From the NCBI GenBank assembly GCA_012799265.1, contig JAAZLP010000278.1:1-7917 (forward strand): 7,917 nt of DNA. The letters run 5' to 3'. The notes below the pieces were generated by a model that was not told the origin of the DNA, did not search any database, and saw only the letters and a program-made list of their open reading frames with translations. The number at the start of each line of letters is the position of its first letter. Positions within the stretch are counted from its first letter, which is position 1. Position numbers and translations under genes: made by a program. This document shows, one piece after another, positions 1 to 5,872 of the stretch. This DNA is from Phyllobacteriaceae bacterium (GTDB lineage Bacteria; Pseudomonadota; Alphaproteobacteria; Rhizobiales; Devosiaceae).

Positions 1-1
1 C

Positions 2-211
2 CCCAATGAGCGCTGGGTGAACCCGCAGACGCAGATCCCGGTGCACCTTGTCTACTTCACCCTGCGTGTTGGCGAGGACGGCACCATCCGTTCCTATGGC
101 GACGTCTATGGCCACAACGAAGCGCTGATCAAGGCCATGGGCCTCTCCCCTGTGACGCCGCCGGCCATTGTCGCCAGCGTTGAAGAGGCGCCCGCCGAAC
201 TCGCCCCCTAG
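2..211 (+). CDS. L,D-transpeptidase, YcbB/LdtD-type, C-terminal end only (5' truncated by window)
   Basis: The frame is open from the window edge, so the gene starts upstream; the GTG at 17 is an internal valine, not a start. Only 69 residues are visible, ending at TAG 209-211. The stretch IPVHLVYFTLRVGEDGTIR followed by GDVYGHNE matches the end of the YkuD domain of YcbB-type transpeptidases, where a 'P-V-x-L-x-Y-x-T' strand, a D-G turn and a 'D-x-Y-G' motif follow the catalytic cysteine region. By family, these periplasmic enzymes form 3-3 (meso-Dap to meso-Dap) peptidoglycan crosslinks. The catalytic His and Cys lie outside the window, so activity cannot be judged. The last 20 or so residues are an Ala/Pro/Glu-rich tail. 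The next gene on the same strand is a MepK-like endopeptidase, which supports the call. Another YkuD-family subtype is possible. Confidence 0.75.
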   Translation, partial: PNERWVNPQTQIPVHLVYFTLRVGEDGTIRSYGDVYGHNEALIKAMGLSPVTPPAIVASVEEAPAELAP

Positions 212-217
212 GGCGGG

Positions 218-233
218 TTAACCTCGGCTTTAC
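218..233 (+). promoter_or_regulatory. Near-consensus CtrA-type box upstream of the MepK-like gene
   Basis: TTAA at 218-221, seven bases, then TTTAC at 229-233. The alphaproteobacterial CtrA consensus is TTAA-N7-TTAAC, so there is one mismatch. The site lies 7 bases after the transpeptidase stop and about 150 bases before the endopeptidase start, in the AT-richer part of the gap. About 30 bases further on, TTGGTT (243-248) and TTAATA (265-270) are 16 bases apart and could be a sigma-70-like promoter, but this is weak. CtrA control of cell-envelope genes is known in the group; its application here is inference. Confidence 0.4.
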
Positions 234-308
234 ATTTTCGCCTTGGTTGCGCCAGTTTTAGCCCTTAATAACGTTGCTGTGAGGCGCGGGGGACCCGGTT
301 CACAACTG

Positions 309-345
309 GTTAGCGTTAATAAATTCGATCCCTTTTGACGCTAAC
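309..345. repeat. 8-bp perfect inverted repeat in the leader of the MepK-like gene
   Basis: GTTAGCGT at 309-316 and its exact reverse complement ACGCTAAC at 338-345 enclose a 21-base AT-rich spacer. It sits between the likely promoter region and the start codon, so it could be a regulator operator (arms on neighbouring helical turns) or an mRNA leader hairpin. No T-tract follows, so it is unlikely to be a terminator for the upstream transpeptidase. Confidence 0.4.
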
Positions 346-385
346 GTCCCACCATTATCTGGCGAGTAACCGGGCAGAGTTTGGC

Positions 386-2074
386 GTGACGGTATTGGGT
401 AAATCGAACTGGCAGAGAATGGCGCGGCTGGCACTTGTCGCGCTGATGACGCTCTCGGCCGCACTTCTGGCGGCACCGGCCCAGGCGGCTACGGAGCGCG
501 CCCTTTATATCCACTATACCCATACCAAGGAGACGGCCCGCATCGTCTTCAAGCGGAATGGGCAATATGTCCAGTCCGGCCTCAACGAGCTTAACGTTTT
601 CCTGCGTGACTGGCGCCGCAACGAGCCCGCCAAGATGGACCCGCGGCTCTTCGATCTGGTCTGGGAAGTCTATCAGGAAGTCGGCGGCACTCAGCCGATC
701 CATGTCGTCTCGGCCTATCGTTCGCCGGCCACCAACGCCATGCTGGCCAAGACCTCCTCTGGCGTTGCCGACAATTCACAGCATATGCGCGGCACGGCCA
801 TGGATTTTTACATCCCCGGCGTTCCGCTCACCAAGCTGCGCGCCGCGGCCATGCGCAAGCAGGTCGGCGGCGTGGGCTATTACCCGACCTCCGGCAGCCC
901 CTTTGTGCACCTTGATACCGGTTCGGTTCGCGCCTGGCCGCGCATGACCCGCGCCCAGCTCAAGGAACTCTTCCCCGACGGCCGTACCATGCACCTGCCC
1001 AATGACGGCAAGCCGCTGTCCCAGGAAGGCTACCAGATCGCGCTCAACGAGTGGAAGCGCTGCCACGCCTATCCGTGCAATGGCTCGAGCTCAGGCACTG
1101 CCGTTGCCAGCAATTCGGGTGGCGGTGGCCGTACGCTGATGGACGTCCTCTTTGGCGGCAACGACAATGCTTCTGCCCCGCAGACGCAGGTCGCTTCGGC
1201 CCCTGCCCCGACCGTCCAGACTGCCTCGCTGGTTCAGCCGCGCAGCATTGCCCCGGTCATGCCGGCCATGCGCCCGGCCGATCTTGGCGGCCCAACCATC
1301 GCCGCCGCCGAAGCCCAGCAGGTCGCAGCCGTCGCCGCTGTCCCTTCCGCACCCGTCATCCCCTTCTCGACCTCGGGTAGCGCTCCGCTCACGCCGGAAG
1401 AGCTCGGCCAGACGACGCAGGTTGCCAGTGTTGCCCTTCCCGTCATGATGCCGGCGGACCTCCGTGGTTCCATGGCATCCGGTGAAAGCGCCGTCACCGC
1501 CATTGCTGCCGCCACGGCCGTCGCCATGCCGACGCCCCGCGTCAACATGAGCAATCCCCCGAGCGAAACGCTCAGCGCCTATCTGCCGACCAATGCGCCC
1601 GATCCGGAAGCACAGCGCGCGCTCGAAATGATTATCAGCACCTCGACCACGGCCAGCGTCACGCCAGCGCCGAGCCTGCCGAGGCTTGATCCGCGTCCGG
1701 TCATCGCTTCGGCCGGTCTCACCACCGCCGCTCTCGCGCCCCAGACCGCTGCTCCGGCATCCGATCTCTTCAACCAGACTTTCGGCGCCACCGAATCCGC
1801 TGCCGCCCAGCCGCTCGCTGCGGCGCTGGCCCAGCACGTTGCCAAGCGTGATGCTGAACCGGCAATGCGCCAGCGCGATCTGGTGGCCCCCGATCTGGAC
1901 CATGTGGCAGACATCTTCACCGCACCGGTGCCGCTGAATTCGACCCATTTCGCCGTGATCTTCGATCATGACGAGGCAGACTTCGATCCGGCCACAGAAA
2001 TGGGCAAGCATGTTCTGGTCAAGGGCGTTGGCGATATGGCCCCGACCCTGGGCAACCGCTTCAGTGTCAACTGA
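386..2074 (+). CDS. MepK/YcbK-like murein endopeptidase (DUF882, peptidase M15-like) with long low-complexity tail
   Basis: Predicted exported zinc peptidase of 562 residues. A signal peptide (hydrophobic run after the QRMAR segment, likely cut after APAQA at residue 34) precedes the DUF882 domain, about residues 37-225. Hallmarks are AYRSPATNAML, SQHMRGTAMDFY and SPFVHLDTG. By analogy with MepK, His133, Asp140 and His175 are the metal ligands and all are present. In E. coli MepK opens mainly 3-3 peptidoglycan crosslinks, the bonds made by L,D-transpeptidases, and the gene just upstream is one. After Cys226 and Cys231 comes a tail of about 330 residues rich in Ala, Pro, Val and Thr, with two PADL motifs at about 297 and 356; most family members I know are far shorter. 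The start is uncertain. GTG386 has AGAG six bases upstream, TTG335 has no ribosome site, and ATG419 would still leave a full signal peptide. Confidence 0.85.
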   Translation: MTVLGKSNWQRMARLALVALMTLSAALLAAPAQAATERALYIHYTHTKETARIVFKRNGQYVQSGLNELNVFLRDWRRNEPAKMDPRLFDLVWEVYQEVGGTQPIHVVSAYRSPATNAMLAKTSSGVADNSQHMRGTAMDFYIPGVPLTKLRAAAMRKQVGGVGYYPTSGSPFVHLDTGSVRAWPRMTRAQLKELFPDGRTMHLPNDGKPLSQEGYQIALNEWKRCHAYPCNGSSSGTAVASNSGGGGRTLMDVLFGGNDNASAPQTQVASAPAPTVQTASLVQPRSIAPVMPAMRPADLGGPTIAAAEAQQVAAVAAVPSAPVIPFSTSGSAPLTPEELGQTTQVASVALPVMMPADLRGSMASGESAVTAIAAATAVAMPTPRVNMSNPPSETLSAYLPTNAPDPEAQRALEMIISTSTTASVTPAPSLPRLDPRPVIASAGLTTAALAPQTAAPASDLFNQTFGATESAAAQPLAAALAQHVAKRDAEPAMRQRDLVAPDLDHVADIFTAPVPLNSTHFAVIFDHDEADFDPATEMGKHVLVKGVGDMAPTLGNRFSVN

Positions 2075-2105
2075 GCCTTGCTTCGTCGCCACAACCAAGA
2101 AATAA

Positions 2106-2158
2106 CCATTGCAAGGGGTCCGGGCGCAACCGGACGCCCCTCCCCGGCATTGCAATGG
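2106..2158. repeat. Nested inverted repeat between the MepK-like gene and dxs
   Basis: The outer arms are CCATTGCAA (2106-2114) and TTGCAATGG (2150-2158), a perfect 9-bp match. The inner arms are GTCCGG (2118-2123) and CCGGAC (2130-2135) around a GCGCAA loop, and GGG (2115-2117) can also pair with CCC (2137-2139) across one bulged G. The right outer arm contains a 10-bp palindrome, CATTGCAATG at 2148-2157. No T-run follows, so a classical terminator for the upstream gene is not shown. A dxs leader structure, an operator with two CATTGCAA boxes, or a Rho-independent-like stop without U-tract are all possible. Confidence 0.5.
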
Positions 2159-2198
2159 GGCTAGGCCACGCCTAAACAGGGCCCAAACAGCATTGACC

Positions 2199-4139
2199 AT
2201 GGTGACCCGCTTGGCAGACAGGCCCTTCACGCCGTTGCTCGATACGATCCAGACCCCCGCAGACCTGCGCGCCCTGCCGCGCGAGCAGCTGCGGCAACTG
2301 GCTGATGAAGTGCGCACCGAAATGATCGATGCCGTCTCCGTGACCGGCGGCCATCTCGGCGCTGGACTCGGTGTCGTCGAACTCACCGTGGCCCTGCACG
2401 CTGTCTTCAACACCCCGCATGATCGCATCATCTGGGACGTCGGCCACCAGGCCTATCCGCACAAGATTCTCACCGGTCGCCGCGACCGCATGCGCACGTT
2501 GCGCCAGAAGGACGGCCTTTCCGGTTTCACCCGTCGCGCCGAAAGCGAATACGACCCCTTTGGCGCGGGTCACTCGTCGACCTCGATTTCAGCCGGCCTC
2601 GGCATGGCCGTCGCCAGCCAGCATCTCGACACCAAGCGCAATGTCATTGCCGTCATCGGCGATGGCGCGATGTCGGCCGGCATGGCCTATGAAGCCATGA
2701 ACAATGCAGGCGCCATGGACGCGCGCCTCATCGTCATCCTCAATGACAATGACATGTCGATCGCCCCGCCAACGGGAGCGCTCAGGGCCTATCTCGCCAA
2801 TCTCGTCTCGAGCCCGGCCTATCGCGGCACCCGCGTTGCGGCCAAGAACATCGTCTCCAAACTCCCGCCGTTTCTGCACGAACCGGCGCGCAAGACCGAA
2901 GAATTTGCCCGTTCCTTCTTCACCGGCGGCACGCTCTTTGAAGAGCTCGGTTTCTATTATGTCGGCCCGCTGGATGGTCACAATCTCGACCACCTGCTGC
3001 CCATTCTGGAGAATGTCCGCGACTTTGGCGACGGCCCGATCCTGATCCATGCCGTCACCAAGAAGGGCAAGGGCTACGCCCCGGCCGAAAACTCTGCCGA
3101 CAAGTATCACGGCGTCTCGAAGTTCAACGTCATCACCGGCGCCCAGACCAAGACCCCGTCCAACGCGCCGTCCTATACCTCGGTCTTTGCCGAGACGCTG
3201 ATCCAGGAAGCCAAGAACGATCTGCGCATTGTCGCCGTCACCGCCGCAATGCCCTCAGGTACCGGCCTCGACAAGTTCGCCGAGCTCTTCCCCACCCGCA
3301 TCTATGATGTCGGCATTGCCGAGCAGCACGCGGTGACCTTCGCCGCAGGCATGGCCAGCGAAGGCATGCGCCCCTTCTGTGCCATCTATTCGACCTTCCT
3401 GCAGCGCGGCTACGACCAGGTCGTGCACGACGTGGCCATCCAGGGCCTGCCCGTGCGCTTTGCCATCGACCGCGCCGGCTATGTCGGTGCCGACGGCCCG
3501 ACCCATGCCGGCAATTATGACAACGCCTATCTCGGAGCCATTCCCGGCATCGTCCAGATGGCCGCCGCCGACGAAGCTGAACTCCGCCATATGGTGGCAA
3601 CCGCCGCTGCCTATGACGCCGGTCCGATCAGTTTCCGCTACCCGCGTGGCGACGGCCTCGGCGTCGACATGCCCGAGCGCGGTGAAATCCTTGAGATCGG
3701 CAAGGGCCGTATCGTGCGCGAAGGCTCGACCATTGCGCTCGTCTCCTATGGCACGCGCCTCGGTGAAGTCCTCGCCGCCGCCGACAAGCTCGCAGCCTTG
3801 GGCCTCAACCCCACCGTCGTCGACGCGCGCTTCCTCAAGCCACTCGACGAGGAGCTCCTCGCCCGCATCGCCCAGTCCCATGATGTGATGATCACCACCG
3901 AAGAAGGCGGCATCGGCGGCTTCGGCAGCCATGTCGCAACCTTCCTCGCGTCAAACGGCCTCCTCGACGGCAAGCTCCGTTTCCGCCCCTTGATGATCCC
4001 CGACACCTTTGTCGAGCATTCAACGCAGAACGACATGTATGCCCAGGCCGGCCTCGACCGCTCCGGCATCGTCGCCACCGCCCTCACCGCCCTCGGCTAC
4101 GACCAGGCCGCCATGCAGGCCGCCCTCGCCAAGGTCTGA
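2199..4139 (+). CDS. dxs: 1-deoxy-D-xylulose-5-phosphate synthase
   Basis: Cytosolic thiamine-diphosphate enzyme that condenses pyruvate and glyceraldehyde-3-phosphate into DXP, the entry step of the MEP isoprenoid pathway and a precursor of thiamine and pyridoxal. The 646-residue length fits the family (about 620-650). Visible landmarks are the substrate-site histidine in TGGHLGAGLG (His52), the ThDP motif beginning GDGAMSAG (Gly154) and ending LNDNDMSIAPP (Asn182-Asn184), the catalytic glutamate in DVGIAEQHAVTF (Glu375), RYPRGDG, and the C-terminal transketolase-like segment with TTEEGGIGGFGSH. The frame is open upstream to 2109, but that stretch is the inverted repeat and has no family similarity, so ATG2199 is chosen; the Shine-Dalgarno sequence is poor. 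Neighbours I would expect in many alphaproteobacteria (xseB before it, a TlyA-type methyltransferase after) are absent. The gene ends seven bases from the convergent Lrp-type gene. Confidence 0.96.
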   Translation: MVTRLADRPFTPLLDTIQTPADLRALPREQLRQLADEVRTEMIDAVSVTGGHLGAGLGVVELTVALHAVFNTPHDRIIWDVGHQAYPHKILTGRRDRMRTLRQKDGLSGFTRRAESEYDPFGAGHSSTSISAGLGMAVASQHLDTKRNVIAVIGDGAMSAGMAYEAMNNAGAMDARLIVILNDNDMSIAPPTGALRAYLANLVSSPAYRGTRVAAKNIVSKLPPFLHEPARKTEEFARSFFTGGTLFEELGFYYVGPLDGHNLDHLLPILENVRDFGDGPILIHAVTKKGKGYAPAENSADKYHGVSKFNVITGAQTKTPSNAPSYTSVFAETLIQEAKNDLRIVAVTAAMPSGTGLDKFAELFPTRIYDVGIAEQHAVTFAAGMASEGMRPFCAIYSTFLQRGYDQVVHDVAIQGLPVRFAIDRAGYVGADGPTHAGNYDNAYLGAIPGIVQMAAADEAELRHMVATAAAYDAGPISFRYPRGDGLGVDMPERGEILEIGKGRIVREGSTIALVSYGTRLGEVLAAADKLAALGLNPTVVDARFLKPLDEELLARIAQSHDVMITTEEGGIGGFGSHVATFLASNGLLDGKLRFRPLMIPDTFVEHSTQNDMYAQAGLDRSGIVATALTALGYDQAAMQAALAKV

Positions 4140-4151
4140 GGCCCCTCAGGC
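4134..4151. terminator. Small inverted repeat spanning both stop codons of convergent dxs and lrp-type gene (possible bidirectional terminator)
   Basis: CTGAG (4136-4140) and CTCAG (4145-4149) pair perfectly, extended by a G-T wobble and a G-C pair at 4134-4151. The dxs TGA is in the left arm and the regulator's stop (TCA on this strand) is in the right arm. There is no T-tract on either side, so termination is inferred from position only; part of the symmetry is automatic because both genes end in TGA. Confidence 0.3.
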
Positions 4152-4607
4152 ATAATGCGTGGGGATGCCCTTTGAGGCTTTGACGGTTTCCATCGAGATA
4201 TAGGCCGACATGTCGAAAAGCTCGATGCGGCCCACAAGCTGCTTATAGACCACGTCATAGTGCTCCACATTCGGCAGCACGAGTTTGATGATATAGTCAA
4301 AATTCCCCGTCAGCCGGTGGACCTCGACAATCTCGGGAATGGTCGCCACCGCCGCGTGGAATTTCTCCAGCCAGTCCGCCGCATGGCTCCCCGTCCGCAC
4401 GATGACAAACACTGTCGTCGGAAGCCCCATCTTGCCCCGATCAAGCTCCGCTCCCGTGCGGAGGATATAGCCCTCCTCCTTGAGCCGGGTGATCCGCCGC
4501 GAACAGGCCGAGACCGATAGCGCCACCGCTTCGGCAATATCGGCGACCGGCATGTCAGCATCTGCCTGCACCAGGCTCAGAATCTTCCGATCGCGCTCAT
4601 CCAGCAT
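4146..4607 (-). CDS. Lrp/AsnC-family transcriptional regulator
   Basis: 153-residue DNA-binding protein, the usual size for the feast/famine family. The N-terminus (MLDERDRKILSLVQADADMP) and the helix-turn-helix around residues 20-42 (VADIAEAVALSVSACSRRI) are typical. The C-terminal ligand-binding RAM domain spans about 62-145 and includes the TGNFDYIIKLVL strand. Such proteins form octamer-like dimers of dimers and usually sense amino acids. I chose ATG4607 because AGAGG (4616-4620, minus sense) lies eight bases upstream; ATG4613 is only two bases from it, and the long extension to 4673 is not like the family. The gene is divergent from an amino-acid racemase gene, with 144 bases between the starts. 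Control of the racemase is therefore a reasonable inference, as is autoregulation. The sensed ligand cannot be read from the sequence. Confidence 0.92.
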   Translation of the reverse strand: MLDERDRKILSLVQADADMPVADIAEAVALSVSACSRRITRLKEEGYILRTGAELDRGKMGLPTTVFVIVRTGSHAADWLEKFHAAVATIPEIVEVHRLTGNFDYIIKLVLPNVEHYDVVYKQLVGRIELFDMSAYISMETVKASKGIPTHYA

Positions 4608-4751
4608 CGCCATAACCTCTATATAAAAGCGCCAGTCGGCGCCTCTGCAGCAAAAGACACCGAATTTTTGCAAGAAACAAGATGATCACCCAAAATTCCG
4701 CACCCCGCTTGCGCGTCCCTGAGGTCAAACTGGTTGCAAACGGAGGTTCTG
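4608..4751. promoter_or_regulatory. Divergent intergenic region between the Lrp-type regulator and the racemase
   Basis: This holds both gene starts' control signals. TTGCAA occurs twice, at 4668-4673 inside an imperfect palindrome (TTTTTGCAAGAAA) and at 4734-4739 just before the racemase ribosome site. A GCGCC/GGCGC hairpin (4629-4642) lies in the probable leader of the regulator. GGAGG at 4742-4746 is a strong Shine-Dalgarno sequence for the racemase. I could not assign convincing -35/-10 pairs. Regulator binding to the TTGCAA boxes is a guess. Confidence 0.4.
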
Positions 4752-5462
4752 ATGAAGACGATTGGCCTTATCGGCGGCATGAGCTGGGAATCGACGGCAG
4801 TCTACTATCGCCGCATCAATGAAGAAGTCCGCCGCCTGCGCGGTGGCCTCCATTCGGCCGAGGTCGCCATGCGCTCGCTCGATTTCACCCGCGTTGTCGA
4901 CCTGCAAAAAGCCAATCGCTGGGATGAAGCCGGTGCCCTGCTCGGCGAAGCCGGCGCAGGCCTGGCCAAGGCGGGCGCTTCCTGCGTGCTCATCTGCACC
5001 AATACCATGCATCTCGTCGCAAAGCCGGTCGCCGAAATGGCCGGCGTGCCGCTCATCTGCATCATCGAGGAGACCGCCAAGGCCCTGCGCACCGATGGCC
5101 GCCGCAAGCCGTTGCTCTTGGCCACCCGCTACACCATGGAACATGGCTTTTATACCGAGCGCATGCAGGCCCTCGGCTTGGAGGTCGTGACGCCAGACGC
5201 CGATGACCGCCAGCGCGTCCACGATGTCATTTTCGATGAACTCTGCCAGGGCCGCATCGAAGACTGCTCGCGCGCCGTCTATCACGACATCATCCGCCGC
5301 GCCGCAGACAAGGGCGTGGATTCGGTCATTCTCGGCTGCACCGAAATTTCCATGCTGATCGACCCGGATAATCTCCCCCTGCCCGGCTACGATTCCACCC
5401 GCATCCATGCCGACGCCGCCGTCCGCTTTGCCCTTGCCGACGAGATGGCCCGGGCCGCCTGA
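4752..5462 (+). CDS. Aspartate/glutamate racemase-family protein, YgeA-like broad-specificity amino-acid racemase
   Basis: 236-residue cytosolic, cofactor-independent racemase of the Asp/Glu racemase family. It opens with MKTIGLIGGMSWESTAVYY, the nucleotide-like P-loop start typical of the group. The two active-site segments are CTNTMH (Thr83) and GCTEI (Cys196). Most family members have a cysteine at both places; here the first is threonine, as in E. coli YgeA, a racemase reported with a Thr/Cys pair and activity on several amino acids including homoserine and lysine-type substrates. The role is therefore amino-acid racemisation, substrate unknown. ATG4752 is set by GGAGG five bases upstream. 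The divergent neighbour is an Lrp/AsnC regulator, consistent with amino-acid-responsive control. A GC-rich hairpin follows the stop. Other family roles, such as hydantoin racemase or maleate isomerase, are less likely given the MSWEST start and length. Confidence 0.88.
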   Translation: MKTIGLIGGMSWESTAVYYRRINEEVRRLRGGLHSAEVAMRSLDFTRVVDLQKANRWDEAGALLGEAGAGLAKAGASCVLICTNTMHLVAKPVAEMAGVPLICIIEETAKALRTDGRRKPLLLATRYTMEHGFYTERMQALGLEVVTPDADDRQRVHDVIFDELCQGRIEDCSRAVYHDIIRRAADKGVDSVILGCTEISMLIDPDNLPLPGYDSTRIHADAAVRFALADEMARAA

Positions 5463-5468
5463 ACACCC

Positions 5469-5497
5469 GGGGAGGGCGCCATGCACCAGCCCTCCTC
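5469..5497. terminator. GC-rich hairpin just after the racemase gene
   Basis: GGAGGGC (5471-5477) and GCCCTCC (5489-5495) form a perfect 7-bp stem around an 11-base loop, extendable by a wobble and a G-C pair to 5469/5497. It begins seven bases after the racemase stop, a good place for a 3' end. There is no T-tract, so it may be a stabilising or Rho-assisted end rather than a classical intrinsic terminator. Confidence 0.35.
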
Positions 5498-5540
5498 CCG
5501 GCTAGCCCGCCCTCCCGGGCTAGCCACCCTCCGGGCTAAA
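5494..5540. repeat. Short degenerate tandem repeat with GGCTAGCC palindromes
   Basis: Two consecutive 17-base units, CCTCCCGGCTAGCCCGC (5494-5510) and CCTCCCGGGCTAGCCAC (5511-5527), are followed by a third, more diverged copy starting at 5528 (CCTCCGGGCTAAA). The 9-bp arms GGCTAGCCC (5500-5508) and GGGCTAGCC (5517-5525) are exact reverse complements with an 8-base loop. With the preceding hairpin this resembles a small REP-like palindromic cluster between genes. Whether it recurs in the genome cannot be seen here. Confidence 0.5.
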
Positions 5541-5636
5541 TCCGGCTGGCGCGCATTCGCCTAAAGGGCGCAACGCACCCTTCACCACCCATCAATCAAT
5601 TGCGTGTTTTGCTGGCCGCCGAGAGTGGAGCCCCAC

Positions 5637-5864
5637 ATGGCCATTTCCAGCATTTCCATCGGCGCTGCCGGCATGCAGCGCGCCAGCCATCAGCTGGAAC
5701 AGAGCGCCGGTCGCATTGCGCGCTTCGGCACCGGGCTGGAAGAAGTCGACATGACCAAGGAGCTGGTCAACGTCATCGAGGCAGAGGCCAATTTCAAGGC
5801 CTCGGCCAAGGTTGTGAGCGTCGTCGGCGACCTGTCGCGCCGGCTGCTCGATATCCTGGCCTGA
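5637..5864 (+). CDS. Small flagellar rod/hook-like protein (FlgB/FlgC/FlgG terminal helices only)
   Basis: 75-residue protein with ribosome site GTGGAG (5625-5630) six bases before ATG5637. Residues 5-28, with SIGAAGMQRASHQLEQSAGR, resemble the N-terminal helix of flagellar axial proteins, usually 'A-x-S-G-M-x-A' followed by a heptad helix. Residues 37-74, starting VDMTKELVNVIEAEANFKAS, resemble their C-terminal helix ('V-x-x-x-E-F-V-N-M-I-x-A-Q-R-A-F-x-A-N'). The usual asparagine-rich turn and the whole domain between the helices are missing, leaving a short linker around residue 31. In rod, hook and filament proteins these two helices pack together as the inner tube. No signal peptide is seen, in line with type III export of such proteins, but export and function are inference. 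No flagellar gene lies nearby. It is convergent with the gapR homologue, four bases apart. Confidence 0.75.
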   Translation: MAISSISIGAAGMQRASHQLEQSAGRIARFGTGLEEVDMTKELVNVIEAEANFKASAKVVSVVGDLSRRLLDILA

Positions 5865-5872
5865 GGCCTTAG
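5861..5872. repeat. Short palindrome spanning both stop codons of the convergent Flg-like gene and gapR
   Basis: CTGAGGCCTTAG is a palindrome except for one position that would be a G-T wobble in RNA. It contains TGA of the plus-strand gene and TTA (TAA) of the minus-strand gene. Just inside gapR, AGCGC (5871-5875) and GCGCT (5883-5887) could make a further small stem for transcripts leaving the Flg-like gene. Any terminator role is unproven. Confidence 0.25.

Noticed and set aside
2109..2198. N-terminal extension of dxs to 2109
   Set aside because: The 30 extra codons are the inverted-repeat DNA, are not Dxs-like, and would make the protein longer than the family; ATG2199 fits.
1091..2431. 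Long open frame of 446 codons on the minus strand
   Set aside because: It lies antisense to the MepK-like tail and the start of dxs, has the Arg/Gly-rich composition of a GC-rich shadow frame, and shows no recognisable domain. Codon bias of the plus-strand genes explains it.
3255..3932. 225-codon minus-strand frame inside dxs
   Set aside because: It is fully antisense to the conserved dxs catalytic and C-terminal regions and has no family features.
4608..4673. N-terminal extension of the Lrp-type regulator to 4673
   Set aside because: The extra residues are not Lrp-like, and the AGAGG site is correctly placed for ATG4607.
4608..4751. Riboswitch or tRNA-like structure in the regulator-racemase gap
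   Set aside because: Only one 5-bp hairpin is visible and no conserved riboswitch core or tRNA arms could be found.
4725..5486. 253-codon minus-strand frame opposite the racemase
   Set aside because: It mirrors the racemase almost exactly and reads as a complement-strand shadow; the plus strand has the conserved motifs and a strong ribosome site.
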